Assembly: GCA_037137555.1 (NCBI GenBank)
Contig: JBAXKA010000001.1
Location: forward strand, 10,494-74,493
DNA from: UBA9630 sp037137555
GTDB taxonomy: Bacteria; Patescibacteriota; Minisyncoccia; Moranbacterales; UBA2206
Direction of reading: 5' to 3'
DNA: 64,000 nucleotides
Each line of letters opens with the position of its first letter. Position 1 is the stretch's first letter. Below the pieces are notes generated by a model. It was not told the DNA's origin. It saw nothing but the letters and a program-made list of their open reading frames with translations, and made no database searches. The translations under genes were made by a program, and so were the position numbers. Shown piece by piece: positions 8,524-15,915 of the stretch.

Positions 8524-9636
8524 CTAATTATTTGAACTAGTCTGCTTAGAAATATTTAAAAGCACACCGATTCCCGCCATCAGAAAAATAAGAGATGTTC
8601 CGCCATAGCTAATAAACGGTAATGGAATTCCTGTGAGTGGAATAATTCCAGAAATGGCTGAAATATTAATGAGGGCTTGAAAAGTTATCCAGCAAGTAAT
8701 GCCCACTGCGGTAAGTTGCGAAAAACGATCTGGTGCATTTTTGGCAATCCGAAAACCGATCATGGCAAGAGCTAAAAATAAAAAAACTAAAATTAAAACT
8801 CCGATCAGTCCCAATTCTTCTCCGATAATGGCAAAAATAGAATCGCCGACTGGTTCTGGCAAATAATTAAATTTTTGCATGCTATGCCCCAATCCTACTC
8901 CAAAAATTCCACCTGAACCAATAGCCAGAAGTGCTTGATTAATTTGATAGCCAATTCCTCGCGGATCTAATTCGGGATGCAAAAAAACTAAAAATCGATC
9001 CATACGATAAGATTCAAATTTAATTAGCAGTGCAAGTGCCGCGAAACCAGAACCAGCAATCATAAACATATGGGAAAGTCTGGCACCGGAAATAAAAAAA
9101 ATCGACATAGCAATAAAAATAATCACACCAAGCGTTCCCATGTCCGGTTGTTTTTCCAAAAGAAAACTAACCACACCAACCACTGCTAAAAATGGCAACA
9201 AACCTTCATAGAAATCCTTCACTTTTTCCGCGCGACTTTCCAGCCAAGCTGACAGATAAATAATAATTGCTAATTTTAGCATTTCTGAGGGCTGAAAAGA
9301 AAACGGACCAAGTTGCAACCAACGACTCGCACCATAAACTTTGGAGCCGACACCTGGTACAAAAACTAAAATAAGCAAAAAAATACTCAGAATAAAAAAA
9401 GGAAAAGCAATTTTTCTCCAAAAATTATAATTGATTTTTTGAGTTACATATAAAATAAATAATCCTGGCAAAACTCCATAAAATAATTGATGCTTAAAAA
9501 AATAATAAGAATCACCAAAGCGACTACGCGAATAAGCGATGCCAGCCGAAGCAATCATTGCCAAACCAAAAATAACTAACAGTGAAGTTATAAATAATAA
9601 GTTTTTATTTATTTCATGTTCTTTATATTTTGTCAT
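8524..9636 (-). CDS. ftsW: Peptidoglycan glycosyltransferase FtsW (SEDS family)
   Basis: A polytopic membrane protein of 370 residues with about ten hydrophobic segments. SEDS signatures are clear: G-A-S-R-W-L-Q-L-G-P-F-S-F-Q-P-S-E, then K-Q-P-D-M-G-T, Y-R-M-D-R-F-L-V-F-L-H-P, and L-P-E-P-V-G-D-S-I-F-A-I-I-G-E-E-L-G. The last favours FtsW over RodA. It polymerises lipid II at the septum together with a class B penicillin-binding protein, which is not in this window. Its first codons overlap the end of trmD by 14 bp, implying translational coupling within one operon. Confidence 0.92.
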   Translation of the reverse strand: MTKYKEHEINKNLLFITSLLVIFGLAMIASAGIAYSRSRFGDSYYFFKHQLFYGVLPGLFILYVTQKINYNFWRKIAFPFFILSIFLLILVFVPGVGSKVYGASRWLQLGPFSFQPSEMLKLAIIIYLSAWLESRAEKVKDFYEGLLPFLAVVGVVSFLLEKQPDMGTLGVIIFIAMSIFFISGARLSHMFMIAGSGFAALALLIKFESYRMDRFLVFLHPELDPRGIGYQINQALLAIGSGGIFGVGLGHSMQKFNYLPEPVGDSIFAIIGEELGLIGVLILVFLFLALAMIGFRIAKNAPDRFSQLTAVGITCWITFQALINISAISGIIPLTGIPLPFISYGGTSLIFLMAGIGVLLNISKQTSSNN

Positions 9637-10285
9637 TTTTTTCTCGCCATTTTTTTATTTCATTATGATTTCCGCTCATAAGCACTGCTGGCACTGGCCA
9701 ATTATTAAATTCTTGCGGTTTGCTATATTGTGGATGTTCTTTGTAGTTTTTAATTTTATGGGATTCATTTTTAGCGCTTTCAGCATTTCCCAATACTCCA
9801 GGCAAAAGTCGTGCAACAGAATCAACAATAATTAACGCGGGAATTTCTCCGCCCGTAAGCACATAATCTCCAATAGAAATTTCCTCATCAGCAATATTTT
9901 TTGCCACTCGCTCATCTACGCCTTCATAGCGTCCACAAATCAAAACCAAATTAGTATATTTTGCCAACCGCTCTGCTGTTCTTTGTGTATATTTTTTGCC
10001 CTTAGCTGAAAAAAGAATTATTCGTGTATTAGCTTTATTTTGTTTTTTAGTAATTATTTTTTTTATTTTCTCAACACAAGCATAAATCGGCTGAACTTGA
10101 AGCACCATTCCTGCTCCTCCGCCATATGGCGTATCATCAACCTTACCATTTTTATCGTCCGTATAATCTCGCAAATTATGCGTAAAAATTTCAATAAATT
10201 TATTTTTTTGAGCACGCCCAATAATTGATTCTTGCAAATAAGAATTTAAAATTTGAGGAAAAATTGTGATGATGTCGAAACGCAT
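9623..10285 (-). CDS. trmD: tRNA (guanine-37-N1)-methyltransferase
   Basis: Methylates G37 of tRNAs that read CNN codons, preventing +1 frameshifting; it uses SAM through a trefoil knot. The diagnostic blocks are M-R-F-D-I-I-T-I-F-P at the N terminus, T-P-Y-G-G-G-A-G-M-V-L-Q, L-I-C-G-R-Y-E-G-V-D-E-R-V and S-I-G-D-Y-V-L-T-G-G-E-I-P-A-L. At 220 residues it is slightly short at the C terminus. Only 12 bp separate the stop codon of the upstream DUF262-HNH gene from the ATG, and I see no promoter in that gap. An exact copy of its first ~11 codons occurs at 13070-13100 (see the direct repeats). Confidence 0.95.
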   Translation of the reverse strand: MRFDIITIFPQILNSYLQESIIGRAQKNKFIEIFTHNLRDYTDDKNGKVDDTPYGGGAGMVLQVQPIYACVEKIKKIITKKQNKANTRIILFSAKGKKYTQRTAERLAKYTNLVLICGRYEGVDERVAKNIADEEISIGDYVLTGGEIPALIIVDSVARLLPGVLGNAESAKNESHKIKNYKEHPQYSKPQEFNNWPVPAVLMSGNHNEIKKWREKNDKI

Positions 10286-10305
10286 ATTTTTTGGTGATTA
10301 TTTTC
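10255..10305. repeat. Direct repeat A, copy 1 (51 bp, trmD start)
   Basis: A 51-bp sequence that is identical to 13070-13120. It covers, read on the minus strand, the last bases and stop codon of the DUF262-HNH gene, the 12-bp gap, and the first codons of trmD. Confidence 0.95.
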
Positions 10306-11380
10306 CAGATTTAGTTCGATTACAATTCTTACAAAGCATCTGGCAATTTTTTGAAATTGTTTTTCCGCCTTCGTGCCAAGGTGTGATATGATCAGCTTCC
10401 ATTTCTTCTGTTTCAAAATGTTCTTTGCATTTTATGCAAATGCCTTTTTGTTTTTCATAAATTTCCCTTTTTTGTTTATCTGCAAAAGCACGGATATTTA
10501 AATATTTTTCATTTCTTGTCAGAACATAAGGATAAATTCCAGATTTTTTTGTTACATCTTCATCTTGCATTAGTTTTGTGATTTCTTCTTCTAATTTTTC
10601 AAAATCAACTTCTTGATCTTTGAATCGATTGTATAAATTCCCAAAAGAAACGCCTTTCATTTCTTTGCGATAATTGGGAAAAACAGCTTTAATCCAATTT
10701 ATTATGCTTTGAAAATAGAGCCACAACTCATTGGCGTTTGGCTTGTGCTGATTTTCTGCCATATACTGCTCAATGTTTTCATCACTAATCCACGAAATAG
10801 CCGTTTCTAAATATTCTTGACGAATACTAGAACCATTTAAATAATCACTTCCAATACCATAGGCAGGGCAACCAGATTTACTAAAATATCTTTTGGCATC
10901 AGTTAACCAAGTGCCAGTATAAATTGCATTTCGCAATTCTTGATCAGTTAATTTTTCACCAGCGATATTAATTGTTTTAAACCAATCTAGTTTTTCCTTA
11001 TCATTTCCCTCGCAAAAATAAACCATAAGTTTATAATTCAAAATTTGCTCTTGCTCTATGTCGGTAAGATTGTGAAAAGATAAGTTATTTAGAAAAAAAT
11101 TGCCTACCACATATTCGCAAATACTAATTGTGCGTTGTTGTCCGTCCAAAACTTCAAAAGTTCCATCTTCATTTTTCACCCAATACATTACATTTAATGG
11201 AAAACTTTTTTGCACAGTTTCAATCACTAAATCTCTTTGCTTATCCTTATACACAAATTCTCTTTGATATTTTGGACGGATATTTAGTTTTCCACTATAG
11301 CCAACCACACCTTCTTCATCATTATTAGCATACGCATCAACAATTTCTCTGATTGCGATTTCTTGTAGTTTAATTTTCAT
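10298..11380 (-). CDS. DUF262 + HNH endonuclease (GmrSD/DndB-like defence nuclease)
   Basis: A 360-residue protein with two domains. The N-terminal DUF262 (ParB/Srx-like fold) has P-K-Y-Q-R (36-40) and the hallmark DGQQR (79-83), used for nucleotide hydrolysis in GmrS-like proteins. The C-terminal HNH nuclease has zinc knuckles C315/C318 and C350/C353 and the catalytic A-D-H-I-T-P-W-H segment around residue 330. Proteins of this architecture include type IV restriction enzymes that attack modified phage DNA. It reads in the same direction as the GIY-YIG and EcoRI-type methylase genes upstream, 11 bp after the GIY-YIG stop. The stop codon lies in direct repeat A. Confidence 0.8.
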   Translation of the reverse strand: MKIKLQEIAIREIVDAYANNDEEGVVGYSGKLNIRPKYQREFVYKDKQRDLVIETVQKSFPLNVMYWVKNEDGTFEVLDGQQRTISICEYVVGNFFLNNLSFHNLTDIEQEQILNYKLMVYFCEGNDKEKLDWFKTINIAGEKLTDQELRNAIYTGTWLTDAKRYFSKSGCPAYGIGSDYLNGSSIRQEYLETAISWISDENIEQYMAENQHKPNANELWLYFQSIINWIKAVFPNYRKEMKGVSFGNLYNRFKDQEVDFEKLEEEITKLMQDEDVTKKSGIYPYVLTRNEKYLNIRAFADKQKREIYEKQKGICIKCKEHFETEEMEADHITPWHEGGKTISKNCQMLCKNCNRTKSGK

Positions 11381-11391
11381 AAATAGTATAA

Positions 11392-11679
11392 TTAAAAGTT
11401 ATTTTTTCTAGCCAATTCTGGTAATTTTTCAAATTGATTATGTATCAACGCTTCTTTTTTTTCTCTTCTCCAACCTTGCACTTGCTTTTCTCGATAAAAT
11501 GCTTCATCAATTCTAGCATATTCTTCAAAATAAACTAATTTAACTGGCAATCTCTTTTTTGTGTGATTTGCACCTTTTCCTGATTGATGTTGAGCCAAAC
11601 GAAATTCCAAATCTTTTGTACTTCCAGTGTAGTAACTACCATCAGCACATTCTAAAATATACATGTATCCTTTACTCAT
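11392..11679 (-). CDS. Small GIY-YIG domain protein (UvrC-N/YhbQ-like)
   Basis: A 95-residue single-domain GIY-YIG family protein. The conserved core is Y-M-Y-I-L-E-C-A-D-G-S-Y-Y-T-G-S-T, with R-L-A-Q-H-Q-S-G-K-G-A and E-A-F-Y-R-E-K-Q-V-Q-G-W-R-R-E-K-K containing the catalytic Arg/Glu region. A longer reading frame extends to 11847, but its extra 56 residues are translated palindromic repeats, so I start at 11679. The next in-frame ATG at 11664 is possible, with GGA just before it. Such proteins are structure-specific or unspecific nucleases, often of unknown role. Repeat sequence abuts its 5' end, so any original promoter there has been replaced. Confidence 0.82.
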   Translation of the reverse strand: MSKGYMYILECADGSYYTGSTKDLEFRLAQHQSGKGANHTKKRLPVKLVYFEEYARIDEAFYREKQVQGWRREKKEALIHNQFEKLPELARKNNF

Positions 11680-11683
11680 ACCC

Positions 11684-12013
11684 GTTGGTTGAGCTTGTCG
11701 AAACCAATACTTACTAATTCGCAGGTGTTGCCTTCGATAAGCATAGACATTGTGTGTTGCCTTCGACGGGTGTGTTGCCTTCGACGGGCTCAGGCAACGG
11801 GAACGCATCCGTTGGTTGAGCTTGTCGAAACCAACTGTCGAAACCAATCACCTACTCGTTGGTTGAGCTTGTCGAAACCAACACTCACACCAATTCGCTG
11901 AGTGTTGCCTTCGATAAACTCAGGCAACGGAGAAGGGTGTTGCCTTCGACGGGCTCAGGCAACGGGAACGCATTGTTGGTTGAGCTTGTCGAAACCAACT
12001 ATCGAAACCAACA
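11684..12013. repeat. Array of two families of short palindromic (REP-like) repeats
   Basis: About 330 bp made of two related palindromes. Family A has arms GTTGGTT/AACCAAC around GAGCTTGTCGA; full copies are at 11684-11707, 11811-11835, 11858-11882 and 11975-11999, with fragments at 11837 and 12001. Family B has arms GTTGCCT/AGGCAAC around TCGACGGGCTC; full copies are at 11774-11798, 11904-11928 and 11939-11963, with fragments at 11727 and 11756. A composite B-GGGAACGCAT-A occurs twice (11774-11835 and 11939-11999). The array contains no gene. Spacing is irregular and the units are palindromic, so it is not a CRISPR array. It is markedly more GC-rich than its surroundings. Confidence 0.9.
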
Positions 12014-12018
12014 CCCAC

Positions 12019-12981
12019 CTAAATTTTCTTGTTTTTAATTAAAATTCTAAAATATGGACACTTTCCATTTATGCTTAAATCTTTTTCATCATCACCTTTG
12101 CGAAATTTTATAATCTCAAACTGCTCCGGATTATATTTATCTAAAAAAGTAATCGGCACGCCCATCGTTCCGGCATAATCCATTGGGATATCTTTTGTCT
12201 TATTAATATTTATTGCATCATAATTATCATATTTTGGATAATCTTCTGGATTATATTGTTTGTATAAAATTAAATCTTCGTGTCGTTTATTTATTTCTAA
12301 GTTAGTGAACCAGACAACACCAGAAACTCTAATCATTCCATCCTTATGATCTCCAGCAGTTGCATAATCTTCATAATGCGTATTAATAAAATGTGCCGCC
12401 CCACCATTAAACCCATAGCCTAGCCATAATTTATCATCCTTGATCAATTTAAATATTTCTTTATATGTTATAGCATTTTGATGTCCAATAATAATAAACT
12501 TCTTATCATACTCAACCAATTGTGCCACATATTCCCGAAACAAAGAAAAAGGCGGATTAGTCACCACGATATCAGCTTGCTTTAAAAGTTCAATACATTC
12601 AGGACTTCTGAAATCACCATTCTTTTTTAAATGCTTGATACCAATTTCTGAAATATCTGGCACTCGATTTTCATTTTTATCGCCAATGTATTCCAAATAA
12701 ATCGCTTTTTCAGAATTATTTTGACTGAACAAATCGACACTTTGATTTTTATAACAAGTTGTGATTAATTTTTTGAGTCCTAGAAATTCAAAATTATAGG
12801 AAAAATAATGAAAAAAATTGCTCACTCTTGGATCATCGCAATTGCAAAAAACTGTTTTGCCCTTGAAATGATTTTTATAATGAGCTAACTCTCTAGTGAT
12901 ATCCGCAAGTTGTGTATAAAACTCATCATTTTTGGCTTTGTTGGCTTTATGTAAATTTTGATTGGAAGATTTTCCTGCCAT
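12019..12981 (-). CDS. EcoRI-type adenine-specific DNA methyltransferase
   Basis: A 320-residue protein of the EcoRI-methylase family (N6-adenine). Visible features are K-N-D-E-F-Y-T-Q near residue 18, V-F-C-N-C-D-D-P-R-V-S-N-F (44-56), and catalytic motif IV T-N-P-P-F (141-145). A typical late block is also present: A-G-T-M-G-V-P-I-T-F-L-D-K-Y-N-P-E-Q-F. The gene is separated from the GIY-YIG and DUF262-HNH genes by the repeat array but is co-oriented with them. No EcoRI-like nuclease is recognisable, so it may be an orphan methylase or may protect against the neighbouring nucleases. Its likely promoter is the extended -10 at 13045-13053. Confidence 0.85.
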   Translation of the reverse strand: MAGKSSNQNLHKANKAKNDEFYTQLADITRELAHYKNHFKGKTVFCNCDDPRVSNFFHYFSYNFEFLGLKKLITTCYKNQSVDLFSQNNSEKAIYLEYIGDKNENRVPDISEIGIKHLKKNGDFRSPECIELLKQADIVVTNPPFSLFREYVAQLVEYDKKFIIIGHQNAITYKEIFKLIKDDKLWLGYGFNGGAAHFINTHYEDYATAGDHKDGMIRVSGVVWFTNLEINKRHEDLILYKQYNPEDYPKYDNYDAININKTKDIPMDYAGTMGVPITFLDKYNPEQFEIIKFRKGDDEKDLSINGKCPYFRILIKNKKI

Positions 12982-13044
12982 AAAATTGAATAAATTGCTT
13001 AATTATTTTCAGCATATCTTTTTTTTATTTTGTGCCGTATTTCT

Positions 13045-13065
13045 ATTATACCAAAACAAATCAAA
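13045..13065 (-). promoter_or_regulatory. Direct repeat B, copy 1, carrying an extended -10 promoter
   Basis: A 21-bp sequence identical to 14530-14550. Read on the minus strand it ends in TTTTGG-TATAAT, a perfect extended -10 (TGn-TATAAT). It lies 64 bp before the EcoRI-type methylase start. Similarity to the second copy continues in weaker form for about 20 bp on the methylase side. Confidence 0.7.
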
Positions 13066-13069
13066 TCTC

Positions 13070-13120
13070 GAGGAAAAATTGTGATGATGTCGAAACGCAT
13101 ATTTTTTGGTGATTATTTTC
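13070..13120. repeat. Direct repeat A, copy 2 (contains truncated trmD start)
   Basis: An exact 51-bp copy of 10255-10305. It includes the ATG and first ten codons of trmD on the minus strand, here going nowhere: the frame breaks 4 bp before repeat B copy 1. It also supplies the stop codon of the ATPase gene at 13113. Confidence 0.95.
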
Positions 13121-14414
13121 TTAAAAACTCCTCAAAAAAGTTTTTTATTTCAATCTTTCCTCCTTCTACCTTTATCTCTTCCGAATAACCCATCGTAATA
13201 AGCTGAGCTTTTTTAAGTTTAAATTTTTTCATCGCTTCTTTCAATCCAGCGATTTCTCTCTCTCTGTTTCCCTCATTCAACTCCCAACAAGCATTTATTG
13301 CTTTTTCAATTTTAACGCCTTTTCGCAAAAGAAAATCTATTTCATTTTTTCCTTTCCAATAAAAAATATCTTCGCCTTTTCGACGATATTCTAGAAAAAC
13401 CATATTTTCAAAAATACGCCCCAAATTTTCACTGAATCGAAAAGAAACTGCTCGATAAATTCCCAAATCAATAACATACACTTTCTCCGGATTAGCTTTT
13501 TGCTTCAAATAAGAATAGTCAAATAAATTTATTCCTTGAGTTAAAAAAACATCCTGAGCGTAAGTAAAAAATTTATTCGCCGTAGGTTGAGAAATAGCCA
13601 GAGTTTTTTCCGCCCGATAACCGGAAAAGCTAGTAGCAATACTAGTTACTAGGTTTATATAATACTCCTTAATCTTTTTAGTATCTCGCACATCATATCT
13701 CTGCACAATATCTTTTTCGATAATAGAAGAATAATAATCTTTTAAGAGTTGTAATTTATCTTGAACTTTCGAACTCAGAACCACGCGTGGAAAACCACCA
13801 TACCGCAAATATTCCATAAACTGATTTTTCAATGCCGGCAGTTCCCTTCCGCCAGAAAAATTAATTAGCTTTTGTTTATTTTTAAAAAGCAGAAACTCCC
13901 AAAAACTCAAAGGAAATATTTCATTAGTATAAATTCTTCCCGTAAGTGCTGTACCATATTCCTTGGAAAGTAACTTGGAGGACGAACCAGTTATATAGAA
14001 TTTTATTCGTTCTTCCCGATCATGGAGACCACGAACAAATTTTTCCCATCCGTCTATATACTGAACTTCATCAAGCACAATTAAAATTTTTCCTTCGGGA
14101 CTGAATTTTTCCAAATAAGCATCCAGCAATTGAGCGAGAAACTCCAATTTCAGTTGTGGTGCGAAGGCTGGCTCTTCAAAATTGATATAGAGAGTATTCT
14201 CCTTGGGAAGTCCCTGCTCAACAGCTTTTTTTAAAACCTGAAGTAAAATAGTAGATTTTCCTGATCGCCTAATTCCAGAAACTATTGAAACTTCTTTGAT
14301 ATTCTTTTGTCGCAACAATTCTTTCACATAGCCAACCCGCTCTATGCCTGTTTCACGCACACCACCCCACAAATTCCAATAAGCCAGAATTTCAATGATT
14401 TGCACTTTATTCAT
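13113..14414 (-). CDS. AAA+ ATPase with DUF4143 domain (paralogue 1)
   Basis: A 433-residue AAA_14/DUF4143 protein. Walker A is GIRRSGKST (47-55) and Walker B is I-L-I-V-L-D-E-V-Q (D115, E116). A sensor-like T-G-S-S-S-K-L-L and R-Y-G-G-F-P-R-V follow. The C-terminal DUF4143 part carries N-E-I-D-F-L-L-R-K-G, an E-x-D-x...K arrangement like PD-(D/E)xK nucleases. The middle contains a winged-helix-like stretch. The family is common in archaea, CPR and gut bacteria, and its function is unknown. It is closely similar to the gene at 27961 (shared N-terminal E-T-G-I-E-R..Y-V pattern). It is preceded by promoter repeat B copy 2 and a palindrome, and its 3' end is in repeat A. Confidence 0.88.
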   Translation of the reverse strand: MNKVQIIEILAYWNLWGGVRETGIERVGYVKELLRQKNIKEVSIVSGIRRSGKSTILLQVLKKAVEQGLPKENTLYINFEEPAFAPQLKLEFLAQLLDAYLEKFSPEGKILIVLDEVQYIDGWEKFVRGLHDREERIKFYITGSSSKLLSKEYGTALTGRIYTNEIFPLSFWEFLLFKNKQKLINFSGGRELPALKNQFMEYLRYGGFPRVVLSSKVQDKLQLLKDYYSSIIEKDIVQRYDVRDTKKIKEYYINLVTSIATSFSGYRAEKTLAISQPTANKFFTYAQDVFLTQGINLFDYSYLKQKANPEKVYVIDLGIYRAVSFRFSENLGRIFENMVFLEYRRKGEDIFYWKGKNEIDFLLRKGVKIEKAINACWELNEGNREREIAGLKEAMKKFKLKKAQLITMGYSEEIKVEGGKIEIKNFFEEFLRK

Positions 14415-14443
14415 ACATAAGTATAGTTTAGCAATTTATATCA

Positions 14444-14469
14444 AAATACTAAAGTATATTTTAGTATTT
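14444..14469. promoter_or_regulatory. Palindromic operator-like site upstream of ATPase 1
   Basis: The perfect 10-bp inverted repeat AAATACTAAA / TTTAGTATTT is separated by 6 bp. It lies 30 bp before the ATPase start and downstream of its presumed promoter at 14530. That position suits an autoregulatory repressor site or an mRNA hairpin. Confidence 0.6.
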
Positions 14470-14529
14470 GTCAAGCGATTTAATTCGCCCTTTATTTTCA
14501 AAAACAACATTTATTCATGCTACATATTC

Positions 14530-14550
14530 ATTATACCAAAACAAATCAAA
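14530..14550 (-). promoter_or_regulatory. Direct repeat B, copy 2, with extended -10 promoter
   Basis: Identical to 13045-13065. On the minus strand it gives TGG-TATAAT. It lies directly after the KH-gene terminator and is placed to drive the ATPase gene with a leader of about 110 nt. Confidence 0.7.
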
Positions 14551-14577
14551 AAAGGCTAACTTTCGTCAGCCTTTTTT
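14548..14577 (-). terminator. Terminator of the KH-domain gene
   Basis: Read on the minus strand, AAAAAAGGCTGAC, a GAAA loop and GTTAGCC are followed by TTTTTTGATTTG. It is nearly symmetrical and could also stop transcription on the plus strand. Confidence 0.8.
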
Positions 14578-14599
14578 ATTTCACAAAATTTCAATCAAA

Positions 14600-14950
14600 T
14601 TAGACAATATCACCAACAACATCATCAATACTTTTTCGCACTTCTTCTCTTGGCTCTCGTGGTTCGCGATCTTCTCTTGGTTTTCTTTCAGATCCTTCTG
14701 GTTCGTTAATTTTAAGATTGACTCTGGCATTATTTCTAGCACCAATCACACGAAGCAAAGTTCGCAAAGCTTTCGCAGTTGCTCCTTCACGACCAATTAT
14801 CATTCCCATATCCTCAGGATTGACATCGAGTGTAATAAGCACACCCATCTCATCGATTTTTCTTTCAACCTTAACATCATCCGGATTATTTACAACTTGT
14901 TTTACAACATACTCAACAAACTCTTTGTCAGTCACTTGAATTGTAGTCAT
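14600..14950 (-). CDS. khpA: KH-domain RNA-binding protein (KhpA/YlqC-like)
   Basis: A 116-residue RNA-binding protein. It carries a single type II KH domain with the GxxG loop in M-G-M-I-I-G-R-E-G-A-T-A-K-A-L-R-T-L-L (residues ~48-66). KhpA homologues bind many RNAs, often with KhpB/Jag, and affect cell division and envelope genes. Here the usual ~75-residue protein has an extra N-terminal segment and a ~35-residue charged tail rich in R-K-P-R-E-D-R-E-P-R-E, probably disordered. The gene has its own consensus promoter and terminator, so it is monocistronic. The leader is about 85 nt with no good Shine-Dalgarno site. Confidence 0.88.
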   Translation of the reverse strand: MTTIQVTDKEFVEYVVKQVVNNPDDVKVERKIDEMGVLITLDVNPEDMGMIIGREGATAKALRTLLRVIGARNNARVNLKINEPEGSERKPREDREPREPREEVRKSIDDVVGDIV

Positions 14951-15041
14951 TTTCGTATTTCTAGATTAAAGTTTATATTTTTTCGTAAGAACGCTTCGGA
15001 AGATCGACCACCCACCATCGCTCTATTTTCTTACTTTCTAT

Positions 15042-15070
15042 ATTATACTATTTGCTAATTATTCTGTCAA
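15042..15070 (-). promoter_or_regulatory. Consensus promoter of the KH-domain gene
   Basis: On the minus strand: TTGACA (15070-15065), exactly 17 bp, TATAAT (15047-15042). Both hexamers are perfect sigma-70 consensus. Confidence 0.88.
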
Positions 15071-15099
15071 AAAAACAAATACTCTCAAGTTTAAATCTG

Positions 15100-15897
15100 C
15101 TAATTAAGTCGTTTTTTGGCAATCCTTTTAAGTTCAAAATTAAATTCCGCAATTGCTTGATCAATCATCGGATCAAAATGCTCATAAATTTTTTTATTTT
15201 TAACAACCACGCTTGCTTCTAAAAGTGAATCGTATGTTCCAGCATCCAACCAAGCACCTTTAATTTTTTCAACTTTAAGTTCTCCCATTTTCATATAACA
15301 CCGATTAATATCTGTCACTTCAATTTCTCCTCGTTTGGATGGCTTGAGTTTTTTGGCAATTTTAATAACTTGATTATCAAAAACATAAAAACCTGTTACA
15401 GCAAAATTACTTTTGGGTTTTTTTGGCTTCTCTTCAATTGAAATTACTTTGTCATTTTTATCAAATTCCACCACACCAAAACGCTCAGGATCACTTACTT
15501 TTTTAGCAAAAACCAAACCGCCTTTTTTGAAATTTTTAATTTTCGCACTTAAATCATCTTCAAAAATATTATCACCCAGTGCCATCGCTACACTATCTTT
15601 GCCAATAAAAGTTTCTCCCAAAATAAAAGCATCCGCCAAACCTTTGGGAATTTTTTGCACACGAAATTCTAAGTGAATTCCCACTCCTTCAAAAATTGAA
15701 CCAAGCAAATTAATAAATTGTCCTGAATGTTCCGGCGCAACAATAATTAAAATTTCTTTAATCCCCGCTTTAATTAAAACATTTATTGGATAAAAAATCA
15801 TTTGTCGATCATAGACTGGCAAAAGTTGTTTGCTTGTTGTTGCGGTCAATGGAAATAATCGCGTTGCTGTTCCACCGGCTAAAATTATCCCTTTCAT
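15100..15897 (-). CDS. RmlA-like glucose-1-phosphate nucleotidyltransferase
   Basis: A 265-residue sugar nucleotidyltransferase of the glucose-1-phosphate thymidylyltransferase type, the first step of dTDP-sugar synthesis for surface glycans. Matching motifs are M-K-G-I-I-L-A-G-G-T-A-T-R-L-F-P-L-T, then S-K-Q-L-L-P-V-Y-D-R-Q-M-I-F-Y-P, A-L-G-D-N-I-F and V-I-S-I-E-E-K-P-K-K-P-K-S. The late motif W-L-D-A-G-T-Y-D-S-L-L-E-A matches RmlA. The first motif reads G-G-T-A-T-R instead of the usual G-G-x-G-T-R. It is ~25 residues shorter than the tetrameric RmlA enzymes at the C terminus. No rmlBCD genes are present in the window. It follows tatD closely, 18 bp away. Confidence 0.85.
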   Translation of the reverse strand: MKGIILAGGTATRLFPLTATTSKQLLPVYDRQMIFYPINVLIKAGIKEILIIVAPEHSGQFINLLGSIFEGVGIHLEFRVQKIPKGLADAFILGETFIGKDSVAMALGDNIFEDDLSAKIKNFKKGGLVFAKKVSDPERFGVVEFDKNDKVISIEEKPKKPKSNFAVTGFYVFDNQVIKIAKKLKPSKRGEIEVTDINRCYMKMGELKVEKIKGAWLDAGTYDSLLEASVVVKNKKIYEHFDPMIDQAIAEFNFELKRIAKKRLN

Positions 15898-15915
15898 AAA
15901 ATTTTTAAATTAAAA

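Noticed and set aside
11680..11847. N-terminal extension of the GIY-YIG protein
   Set aside because: The extra 56 residues are a translation of the palindromic repeats; the domain starts at the ATG at 11679.
11684..12013. CRISPR array
   Set aside because: Units are palindromic, of two families, irregularly spaced, with no unique spacers of constant length and no cas genes in the window.
14468..15058. 196-residue plus-strand frame
   Set aside because: It covers the KH-domain gene, its promoter and terminator in antisense, and has no family resemblance.
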